Positions 9,705 to 16,863 of a stretch of 64,000 nt of DNA are shown one piece after another (within the stretch, counting starts at the first letter, position 1; every line of letters begins with the position of its first letter). Source of the stretch: JAIEPM01 sp964546815 (GTDB lineage: Bacteria; Cyanobacteriota; Vampirovibrionia; Obscuribacterales; Obscuribacteraceae). The notes beneath the pieces were generated by a model. The model worked only from the letters and a program-made list of their open reading frames with translations, was not told where the DNA came from and ran no database searches. The translations under genes were made by a program, and so were the position numbers. The DNA lies in assembly GCA_964546815.1 (NCBI GenBank), contig CAZJLR010000012.1:66889-130888 (forward strand), read 5' to 3'.

Positions 9705-11441
9705 ATGAATTCTCTAAATGAGTCTGTACAATCCGAAGTACTCGCCGTGCGTCAGCGCGGCGGGTACTTGCGTTTAAGCGATCTTTCTATTATTGAACTA
9801 AGCGGCAAAGATGCTGAGTCGTTTTTGCAGGGGCGCAGCAGCAATGATGTGAAAGCCTTGCGAGCTGGGCAGGGGCAGCTTTCTTCCCTTCTGGATCGAA
9901 AGGGCTATCTGATTGCCTTTATCACTGTGTACAGGTTAAACGACCGCTTTTTGATTTTGAGCGAAAAATCTCAAAGCCAGGAAATCTTGAAGCAATTCGC
10001 GACCTATCATTTCAGAGAACAAATTACTTATACGGAAGTCGCTGATAAATTCGTGGCGACTGCGTTGCAAGGTCCTTCCACCGAAGCTTTTATTGCTTCG
10101 ATAAAAGACCTGAGTGTTCCTCAGGAAGAATATTCAATTATTGAAGCTGAACTTTTTGATGCTCACACAATTGTGATTCGTCGTTCTCTTTGCGGAGATA
10201 GCGGATTTGTTTTGCTTACTGATGCTGATAAGTCTTCAACATTTTTGCCTCTGTTCGGGCAAGCTGCTGATGCGCAAGGCATCAAGCCTATATCGCAAAA
10301 TGCGCTGAATATTCTTCGCATCGAAGCAGGGCAAGCCCAGTTTGGCGTAGATATTTCTCCTGAGCATATGTTGCCTGAAACAGGATTGGAGCAATATGCT
10401 GCCAGCTACAACAAAGGATGCTTTCAGGGGCAAGAAGTTTTAGCACGCATAAAAACTTATGGCGCACCACGCCGAGCTTTGGTAGGTTTGATTTTTGAAG
10501 ACGCACCTGCTGAGCCGATTGCGCTTGATACTCAATTTTTAATTGCAGGAGAAGAAAACGGTTGCATAAAGAGCAATGCATTCTCTCCTAGCTTAGACCA
10601 CTTCATCGCACTGGCATACATTGGCCGCGATTATCGCGTTCCCGATCGAAAAGTGAACATTGAAATCAATGGAAAGAAATATCCGGTTGTTGTGAAATTC
10701 TTGCCGTTTTATTCAGCAAGCACAAGCAAAGCAAGAGCGCAAATGCTTTATGATGCGGCTTTGCTTGAATTCGCACGCGGCTCTGAGCAAAATGCAATCG
10801 TCAAATTGCGCGAAGTAATTGAGCTTGATCCTCTGCATTCAGATGCATATGAGTCTCTAGGTGTAATACTCTCACGGCACGAGCAATATGACGAAGCGAT
10901 TGCTTTGATGCACAGACTTCAATCGTTGGATCCTGATTCAATTATGGCTCACACAAATTTGTCCATCTATTATATGCATCTTGGTGACAAAGAAAGGGCT
11001 GAAGAAGAGAAAGCCCTTGCGATGAGCATTCGCATGGCTCAGTTTGCACGAGAGCACGCGCAGAAAAAGAAAGAAGAAGCAGACAAACAGAAAAACGCAG
11101 AAGAAGCGGAAAAACGGTTGGCAATGTTTCGGCAGGTTTTGGAAATAGATCCAAACGATTTCCTTGCCAATAATGGTGTTGGAACTGTTTATGTTGAGTT
11201 GGAAAAGTATGAAGAGGCGATTCCCTATCTGCTCAAAACAATTCAGTCTAAGCCTACGCACACTGTTGCTTATCTTGCTTTAGGAAAGGCTTATGAAAAC
11301 CTGGGACGCATTGATGATTCTATTGCTGTTTATAAATCGGGCATAGACATTGCGGCTAAACGTGGTGATATGACTCCGCTGAAAGAAATGCAAGGACTTC
11401 TTGCTGGAGTCGAGGCGAAAAGTCGGACACACGCGATTTAA
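9705..11441 (+). CDS. ygfZ: YgfZ/GcvT-like folate-binding protein fused to C-terminal TPR domain
   Basis: Residues 1-340 are a YgfZ-type aminomethyltransferase-like fold. The family signature K-G-C-[FY]-x-G-Q-E is present at 237-244 (KGCFQGQE) with its Cys239. YgfZ is a tetrahydrofolate-dependent factor needed for activity of certain Fe-S enzymes such as MiaB. Unlike the usual protein of about 330 residues, this one continues for another 240 residues with TPR helices (about 345-430 and 463-570), separated by a highly charged Lys/Glu helix at about 430-470. The TPR part could recruit client proteins. The start at ATG 9705 has AAGGTG 11 bases upstream. It lies directly after the A-type carrier gene. 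Confidence 0.9.
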   Translation: MNSLNESVQSEVLAVRQRGGYLRLSDLSIIELSGKDAESFLQGRSSNDVKALRAGQGQLSSLLDRKGYLIAFITVYRLNDRFLILSEKSQSQEILKQFATYHFREQITYTEVADKFVATALQGPSTEAFIASIKDLSVPQEEYSIIEAELFDAHTIVIRRSLCGDSGFVLLTDADKSSTFLPLFGQAADAQGIKPISQNALNILRIEAGQAQFGVDISPEHMLPETGLEQYAASYNKGCFQGQEVLARIKTYGAPRRALVGLIFEDAPAEPIALDTQFLIAGEENGCIKSNAFSPSLDHFIALAYIGRDYRVPDRKVNIEINGKKYPVVVKFLPFYSASTSKARAQMLYDAALLEFARGSEQNAIVKLREVIELDPLHSDAYESLGVILSRHEQYDEAIALMHRLQSLDPDSIMAHTNLSIYYMHLGDKERAEEEKALAMSIRMAQFAREHAQKKKEEADKQKNAEEAEKRLAMFRQVLEIDPNDFLANNGVGTVYVELEKYEEAIPYLLKTIQSKPTHTVAYLALGKAYENLGRIDDSIAVYKSGIDIAAKRGDMTPLKEMQGLLAGVEAKSRTHAI

Positions 11442-11586
11442 GTCTAATTGACTTGCATTGTCTCACCTGCGTAATTACCGCAGGCGTACTGTGCAATTCT
11501 TCAGTGCCAATATGTTAACAAAAACATATGATGTTTCCATCGGTTGGTTGGCCCGATGGTTTAGTTTCTCTGATGGGAGTTTTTTC

Positions 11587-12876
11587 GTGGCTGACAATAA
11601 TCTTGAATTACTGAAACACAACACCGGTAATGCCGCCCCTGATACCACCGCTGAGGCTTTCCGGAGAGAAGCTGAGTTACTGCGCGATGGCATAGGACAG
11701 GGCGTATCGCAACGATTGCAAAATCCTGCAGACCTTATTGCTAGTGGCACTTTAGCAATGGGTGGCGCAGCTGCCTTGCGCATGGCTATGGATAAAGGCG
11801 GTCGATGGGGCACAGCTGCGAAAGTTGCTTCCTATGGTTTCGCCGCACTAGCTGGCGTAGACATAGGCCGCCGAGCTGCTCCAACTCTTTCTGCGATGGC
11901 TGATACATGGAATTCTAGTCGCAACCTTGAGGCGAACAAGGTAACCGTGGCCAATAACTTAGGAACAGCATTAGTCGATTATCCACTGATGGCTATGGCT
12001 GGTTCTGCCGGCTTCAAATTGGCCGCCAGACCAACAACCATTAACGTTGCGTTTTCCAATTTGTCTGAATCTTCAAGTCTAGGAAAGCTGAACGCAAAAC
12101 TCGATGTAGCGCCAACAAGTGCTGCTAGCAAAGCACTTTTGGAAAGTGGCATTCCGATTAATCAAGCAACGCGTGGTGCAATGAGCAACCCTGCAATTGA
12201 GGCGGCTTCACCTAAACTAAAGGGTGATCTTGTTCGCGAATTGGCAGGAATCAAGCCGGCAAACGCACTTTTAGAAAGTGGCATTCCGATTAATCAAGCA
12301 ACGCGCGGTGCAATGAGCAACCCTGCAATCGAGGCCGCTTCACCTAAATTAAGGGGCGATCTTGTTCGCGAAGCGGCAGGAATCAAGCCGGCAAACGCAG
12401 CTTTAGAAAGTGGTATTCCGATTAATCAAGGAATACGCGGTGCCATGAATAATCCTGCAATCGAATCTGTTGCGCCGAGAAATTTTCCGAAGGACTTCAA
12501 TCCGAAGAATTTTCCAGAAATAAAGATGCCTAAAATAGATCCTGTGAGTTTCAAGGATTTGAGCAGCAATTTTCAATACACCGATATTAGAGTCTCCCGC
12601 TTGACACCGAGTTTTCCCGTAATGCCTGTCGACTTGATGAGCAAAACAGAATTGCTTCAAATGGCTAACGGACCTGCAGACGGAGATGCTGCGAAAGCTG
12701 GCGGCGAATTTCAAGGTATTCACCAGTTCTTTCGAGATGATGTGCGGGCCAATGAAATACAGCGTCTAAAGATTGACAATCTTGAGTTGCCTAAATTTGA
12801 AATGCAAAAACTCGAGATTGCGCCAAAAGCACAGTTCCAAGACCGAATTGAAATGATTCCGAAGAAGAAAGAGTAA
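11587..12876 (+). CDS. Hypothetical protein with 44-residue internal repeats
   Basis: I place the start at GTG 11587 because GGGAG lies about 7 bases upstream. The frame stays open further back to a TTG at 11458 and an ATG at 11512, but neither has a good ribosome binding site. The product (about 429 residues) has a polar head, an Ala/Gly-rich hydrophobic middle (about residues 50-150), and from about residue 183 two complete and one partial copy of a 44-residue repeat beginning LLESGIPINQATRGAMSNPA. The tail is Pro/Lys/Phe-rich. No family is recognised and no signal peptide is seen. A hairpin terminator follows at 12913-12952. Confidence 0.7.
   Translation: MADNNLELLKHNTGNAAPDTTAEAFRREAELLRDGIGQGVSQRLQNPADLIASGTLAMGGAAALRMAMDKGGRWGTAAKVASYGFAALAGVDIGRRAAPTLSAMADTWNSSRNLEANKVTVANNLGTALVDYPLMAMAGSAGFKLAARPTTINVAFSNLSESSSLGKLNAKLDVAPTSAASKALLESGIPINQATRGAMSNPAIEAASPKLKGDLVRELAGIKPANALLESGIPINQATRGAMSNPAIEAASPKLRGDLVREAAGIKPANAALESGIPINQGIRGAMNNPAIESVAPRNFPKDFNPKNFPEIKMPKIDPVSFKDLSSNFQYTDIRVSRLTPSFPVMPVDLMSKTELLQMANGPADGDAAKAGGEFQGIHQFFRDDVRANEIQRLKIDNLELPKFEMQKLEIAPKAQFQDRIEMIPKKKE
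12133..12480 (+). repeat. 132-bp direct tandem repeat, 2.6 copies, in coding sequence
   Basis: Copies start at 12133, 12265 and 12397, exactly 132 bases (44 codons) apart. The first two are nearly identical; the third diverges after about 80 bases. The in-frame unit length and high identity suggest recent duplication. Confidence 0.92.
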
Positions 12877-12912
12877 TTCTTGAGAAATTGCTGCTAGAAG
12901 TTTCAATAAATA

Positions 12913-12952
12913 CGCCTTGCTGAAATCAACAAATTTTGATTTCAACAAGGCG
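12913..12952 (+). terminator. Hairpin terminator after the repeat-protein gene
   Basis: CGCCTTGCTGAAATCA pairs with TGATTTCAACAAGGCG (15 of 16 pairs) around an 8-base loop, followed by ATTTAATT. It lies 37 bases after the stop at 12876 and may also serve the convergent gene ending at 13020. Confidence 0.65.
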
Positions 12953-13019
12953 ATTTAATTCGAGTAGATCTGTGCTTGAGCTCCAGGCTGTAGGCCGTGC
13001 GCCGATGGTGATAGTGCGT

Positions 13020-13757
13020 CTAATAGTCTATTTCAGATCTAATCACTACCTTATTGCTAATTTGCCTGAAGGTTTTTAGGTCTTCTAATTGCTGTTTGTA
13101 TTTGCTTTCAAGGTCAAGCTCTAATTTGCTTTTGTTTGCATCAACTTTGTCAGACGCTGTTTCCATTTTATTGTATGAATCCAAAACGTCTTTGTTGCCG
13201 GCGAGACCTGCTCTTACTCTGTCTTGATGTTGAGATTTTGTTTCGCCATCTCGCCATTCAAGTAGTTCGATAATTCTATTGCTTTCGTTGCTGGGTAGTG
13301 ACTCTACTTTTGAAAAGAAGCTCTGCAGTTTTGTATCCAAATCGGCATTTAATTCTGCCCGCCCTGGTTGTTTGTCTCCCTCGGTTTTGATTGCCTCATA
13401 AGTCTCGCCAATCTCTTTTTCCATTTGAACTTTAAAACGAGGATATTCATCGCCAAATGCTTTTATTGCATGTTTCTTGTCTGGGTCGTCGCAGAAAGAA
13501 CCTACAATCTTTTGAAAGGTTTGCATATCCTTTGATGGATTATCTAGCTTTGCAGTCGCGAATGTTTTTAGCTCTTTGTCTAGCCTGTCCGCAACATCCT
13601 TTCCAGGACCATCTTCTTTTTCAGCTTCTGGCTTAAGCAATGCTAGCGCCGCTTTCTCTGTGCGACTGTTGTTTGGCTTAAAACTGTCGAGCCATTCAGC
13701 TTGCAGCGCAGAACCTTTCGCCGGCTCTTCCGTCCGTGCGAAACCAAAATCTTCCAT
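13020..13757 (-). CDS. Hypothetical charged helical protein, paralogue of the next gene (13949-14668)
   Basis: A 245-residue, strongly charged protein without signal peptide or membrane span. It aligns over its length with the protein of 13949-14668: shared MEDF start, a Glu-Trp-Leu-Asp motif near residue 26, GKDVADRLDKEL near 73-84, NPSxxMQxFQKxV near 97-110, a GET-x-RVRAG-like segment near 170-186, and a Lys/Glu-rich coiled coil at the C-terminus. The start is supported by GAGGAG about 9 bases upstream. Tandem duplication is clear; function is unknown. The acidic helical character and lack of secretion signal suggest a cytoplasmic or non-classically exported protein (inference). Confidence 0.75.
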   Translation of the reverse strand: MEDFGFARTEEPAKGSALQAEWLDSFKPNNSRTEKAALALLKPEAEKEDGPGKDVADRLDKELKTFATAKLDNPSKDMQTFQKIVGSFCDDPDKKHAIKAFGDEYPRFKVQMEKEIGETYEAIKTEGDKQPGRAELNADLDTKLQSFFSKVESLPSNESNRIIELLEWRDGETKSQHQDRVRAGLAGNKDVLDSYNKMETASDKVDANKSKLELDLESKYKQQLEDLKTFRQISNKVVIRSEIDY

Positions 13758-13948
13758 GGCAAAGACTCCTCATAGATTGCGGGGGTATGTTAGTAGTCCA
13801 GTCGCTTGTTGCCATTTTTAGGCTAACTGTTGCTTGCTTTTGCGGCTATGCGGCAAATCCCACTTCGAGGTTAAGCATGCCTAATGAAAATGCTCATGCC
13901 ATGCTGCAAGCAGCCAACACGAGCATTTTGTTCTCTTCTTTCGCTAAC

Positions 13949-14668
13949 TCATATTTGAGCGCGAATAGCTACTTTATCAATGACGCGTTGTACCTTATGT
14001 ATTTCTTCGAGCTGTTTGCTGTGCTGTTCGTGCAGCTGAACTTCAGTGGCACTTTCACTCTTAGTTATTTTGTCTCGCGCCGATTCCATTGAATTAAACG
14101 ACTTGAGCAAGCCTTCGTTATTTATGCCGGCTCTTACTCGATTGTTTCGTTCTTCTTGTGTTTCACCGGGGCGGAATTGCAGCAGATTCATTACTCGCGA
14201 CTGTTCGCCTGGAGAAAGAGAGCTGACATTGTCAAAGAAATTTGTGAGCTTGGACTCGTAGTTGGCTTGCAATTCCTTTCTATGTGGTTGTTTTGCTCCT
14301 TCCTCTTCGAGGGCTCTTGCAGTGGCGCCAGCTTCTTTGACCATATCAACTTTTATTTTTGATGCAGCAGAACCAAAGTCGTATACTGCTTGCTGTTTAT
14401 CTGGATTGTTGTTGAATTTATCAACAACTTTTTGGAATTCTTGCATGTTGGCTGATGGATTTGCCAGCTTCGATTGAGCAAACTCTTGGAGCTCTTTGTC
14501 CAGCCTATCGGCAACGTCTTTACCTGGTTTGTTGATGTTCTGTTCTGAGGCAAGTGACACCAACTCAAGCTTTGCTGAGCCACCTCGGGGCATCTGGTCT
14601 AGCCATTCTGAGTGTAATCCGCTTACCTGATGCTGTTCTGACGCGCGAGCCGAAGCAAAGTCTTCCAT
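13949..14668 (-). CDS. Hypothetical charged helical protein, paralogue of 13020-13757
   Basis: I chose ATG 14668 (MEDFASA) over the upstream ATG at 14731 because it aligns with the MEDFGFA start of the paralogue and has AAGGAG 9 bases before it. The 239-residue product keeps the GKDVADRLDKEL, NPSANMQEFQKVV and RVRAG segments and ends in a Gln/Glu/Lys coiled coil. The 191-base gap to the downstream paralogue holds no further gene. Both genes lie on the minus strand and could be co-transcribed. No known domain is recognised. Confidence 0.73.
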   Translation of the reverse strand: MEDFASARASEQHQVSGLHSEWLDQMPRGGSAKLELVSLASEQNINKPGKDVADRLDKELQEFAQSKLANPSANMQEFQKVVDKFNNNPDKQQAVYDFGSAASKIKVDMVKEAGATARALEEEGAKQPHRKELQANYESKLTNFFDNVSSLSPGEQSRVMNLLQFRPGETQEERNNRVRAGINNEGLLKSFNSMESARDKITKSESATEVQLHEQHSKQLEEIHKVQRVIDKVAIRAQI

Positions 14669-14784
14669 TTCAGAGACTCCTTGTAGTCGTTGGTTTAATT
14701 CCCAAGCTTCGCCTTGATGCGAATTTAGCAATCTGCCAATGCTAAGACAATGATGGTATTAACAGTCCTATGTTAATGCTGCTT

Positions 14785-14928
14785 TATCTGGTCGGGTTTA
14801 GTCTTTGCGCACTGTTCTATTATCTGGTCGGATTTAGTCTTTTCGCACTAGTCTATTATCTGGTCGGATTTGGTCTTTGCGCACTAGTCTATTATCTGGT
14901 CGGATTTAGTCCTTTTCGCACTAGTCTA
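14785..14928. repeat. Four tandem copies of a 36-bp intergenic repeat
   Basis: Units start at 14785, 14821, 14857 and 14893 and share TATCTGGTCGGATTTAGTC followed by a TTTGCGCACTAGTCTAT-like half. Differences between units are single bases; the last has one extra base. There are no spacers, so it is a plain tandem repeat. It lies just beyond the 3' end of the moaC-moaB fusion. Confidence 0.93.
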
Positions 14929-14940
14929 AATTAGACTAGT
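14920..14940 (-). terminator. 21-bp near-perfect palindrome at the 3' end of moaCB
   Basis: ACTAGTCTAA-A-TTAGACTAGT is a perfect inverted repeat with a single central base, overlapping the TAG stop (14936-14938) of the moaCB gene. Its outer half repeats the ACTAGTCTA end of the 36-bp units. No T-run follows on either strand, so it may be a weak terminator, an mRNA end-stabiliser or a binding site. Confidence 0.4.
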
Positions 14941-15871
14941 GCTTACCTGGTTTATTTGGTTCACCGTGTCCGGCGCCAGTTAAAATCGCCATGCTGTGAA
15001 AAACAGACGGAATCAATGCATCCAAACATTCTTCGACTGCACGGCTTGAGCCTGGCAGGTTAATAATGAGAGTTTTACCTCGCACTCCGGCGCGCCCGCG
15101 AGAAAGCATTGCCATAGGCATTCTTTCCTGTCCGTATGCTCTTGCGGTTTCTGAAATGCCCGGTATTTCCTGATCAATAATCCTGGTCATTGCTTCTGGT
15201 GTTCTGTCGCGCGGGCCCAGTCCGGTGCCACCAGTGGTGATGACTAAGTCAAAGCGTCCTCTGTCGGCAAATTCCTTGACAGAGTTTTCGATGGCTACTT
15301 CATCATCAGAACACACTTTGTATTGACCAACCGAGACGCCCGCTTGTTCAAGTCGTTCTACGATAATCTTTCCTGATTTGTCTTGCTTTGTGCCTGCTGA
15401 TACAGAATCTGATATCACCAATACTGCGGCTTTGATCTTCTTGCTATTTTCTATGCTCCAATCTGATTTGCCGCCCTTCTTTTGCACAAGTTTGACCGCG
15501 ACAATTTCCATGCTTTCATCAAAAACTTTCAGCATGTCGTACAGCGTTAAGACCGCAACCGACGCGGCTGTTAATGCCTCCATTTCGACCCCGGTTTTGT
15601 AAATTGCCTTTACAATCACATCGACAATGATTTGTTGTTTTTGCAAGTCAAAATCGACTTGCACATAATCTACCGGAATTGGGTGGCAGTAAGGGATGAT
15701 TTGATGTGTGTTCTTGGCTGCTTGAACCGCTGCTACCTTAGCAACCGGCAGCGGATCGCCTTTAGGCACTTCGTTATTGCGAATTTTGTCCAAAAGTGTC
15801 GCGCTTGCCTTCAGGCAAGCCTGGGCGTGTGCTACCCGCAAGGTCTTGATTTTGTGGCTGATGTCTTTCAA
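14936..15871 (-). CDS. moaCB: Bifunctional molybdenum cofactor protein: MoaC fused to MogA/MoaB
   Basis: Residues 1-140 are MoaC, cyclic pyranopterin monophosphate synthase: His63 in YCHPIP, the TGVEMEAL motif with Glu96 and Glu98, and Asp112/Lys115 in YDMLK correspond to the known active-site positions. Residues about 146-311 are a MogA/MoaB-type molybdopterin-binding domain with the TTGGTGLGPRD motif at 212-222 and a C-terminal PGSSRAVEE motif, which adenylates or binds molybdopterin. The fused protein would carry two steps of cofactor synthesis in the cytoplasm. No other moa or moe gene is in the window. It is divergent from the permease gene at 15977, with 105 bases between them. The fusion is seen directly; it is known in other bacteria. 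Confidence 0.93.
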   Translation of the reverse strand: MKDISHKIKTLRVAHAQACLKASATLLDKIRNNEVPKGDPLPVAKVAAVQAAKNTHQIIPYCHPIPVDYVQVDFDLQKQQIIVDVIVKAIYKTGVEMEALTAASVAVLTLYDMLKVFDESMEIVAVKLVQKKGGKSDWSIENSKKIKAAVLVISDSVSAGTKQDKSGKIIVERLEQAGVSVGQYKVCSDDEVAIENSVKEFADRGRFDLVITTGGTGLGPRDRTPEAMTRIIDQEIPGISETARAYGQERMPMAMLSRGRAGVRGKTLIINLPGSSRAVEECLDALIPSVFHSMAILTGAGHGEPNKPGKH

Positions 15872-15976
15872 GGTTCTGTCCTCGCTAGGTGCACATGTCT
15901 GGGCTTTGGTTCAGCAACTTCCTGCGTTCTGCTAGACTTTTGTGGTCAGCCCAACTGTGATATCAAGTAGTTCCTG

Positions 15977-16747
15977 ATGCGAAATCGCTGGCTCAATATA
16001 ATAGCGCTCCTCGTGTTGGTCTTTCAGTACCTGCCAATTTTGGTGCTCATTGTTTTTAGCTTTGACGAGTCGCGCCTTGCCGTTAAGTGGACTGGTTTTA
16101 CTCTTAAATGGTATCAAGCTCTCGGCGATGAAGTGACTTTGCTTTCTGCATTTAAGAATAGTCTTGTAGTTGCAAGTATTAGTGTTTTCGTGGCGGGGCT
16201 CATGGGCACGATGGCGGCAATCGGCATGGCTAGATTGCGCTTTGCAGGGCAGGAGCTTTATCGTGCATTGCTGATGCTGCCAATTATCATTCCTGAAATT
16301 GCAATGGCTGTAGCATGTCTTACGCTGTTTCTTGCTATGGGAATGACTTTGAGTCTTTCGACAATAGTTGTTTCTCACATTGTTTTTTGCGTCGCGTATG
16401 TGACTCTAACAGTTATGGGGCGCCTCGAGGGAATGGACCCTCGCCTGGAAGAAGCCGCGCAAGACCTCGGTGCCACGCCACTGAAGGCATTCTTCAAAGT
16501 TACTTTGCCGCTTTTGATGCCCGGCATAATTGCTGGGTGCTTGCTCGCATTTGTTCTGTCTTTAGATGACTTTATAATTACCCAATTCACAGCTGGGGTT
16601 GGTGATACCACTTTACCGTTGTGGATTTACGGTTCGGTCAAATTTGGTGTGAAGCCCACAATAAATGCGCTGAGCACAATTATGATTGTGTTTACTGTGG
16701 GTGGTTCATTGGCTGCTGAAGCGATTCGCCGACGAAGCGTAAATTAA
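15977..16747 (+). CDS. potC: ABC transporter permease, PotC-type (spermidine/putrescine family)
   Basis: A 256-residue inner-membrane permease with six predicted membrane segments. The EAA loop (159-184: EEAAQDLGATP followed by FFKVTLPLLMPGI) is the site that docks the ATPase. The second-subunit PotC/YdcV subfamily is indicated by overall length and the LSLDDFIITQFTAG segment near residues 192-206. No ATPase, other permease or binding protein gene is adjacent, so the rest of the transporter must lie elsewhere. Substrate specificity within the polyamine/putrescine/thiamine group is uncertain. Confidence 0.85.
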   Translation: MRNRWLNIIALLVLVFQYLPILVLIVFSFDESRLAVKWTGFTLKWYQALGDEVTLLSAFKNSLVVASISVFVAGLMGTMAAIGMARLRFAGQELYRALLMLPIIIPEIAMAVACLTLFLAMGMTLSLSTIVVSHIVFCVAYVTLTVMGRLEGMDPRLEEAAQDLGATPLKAFFKVTLPLLMPGIIAGCLLAFVLSLDDFIITQFTAGVGDTTLPLWIYGSVKFGVKPTINALSTIMIVFTVGGSLAAEAIRRRSVN

Positions 16748-16765
16748 AAGCAAAAACAAAAGTTG

Positions 16766-16796
16766 CTCTCATCAGTGGTGAAAACACTAGTGAGAG
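16766..16796 (+). terminator. Hairpin after the PotC-type gene
   Basis: CTCTCATCAGTG pairs with CACTAGTGAGAG (one mismatch and one wobble in 12 positions) around a 7-base loop, 18 bases after the stop. No T-run follows, so termination is only suggested. Confidence 0.35.
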
Positions 16797-16863
16797 ATAT
16801 ATCGTTTCAAACCAATTTCAGTCTTTGCTGTCTATTTTGTCACATCGGATTATTGGTGCGGCT

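Noticed and set aside
11458..11586. Longer N-terminus of the 44-residue-repeat protein from TTG 11458
   Set aside because: No ribosome binding site for TTG 11458 or ATG 11512, while GTG 11587 has GGGAG at a good distance.
14785..14928. CRISPR array
   Set aside because: The 36-bp units are directly adjacent, with no unique spacers, and no cas gene is present.
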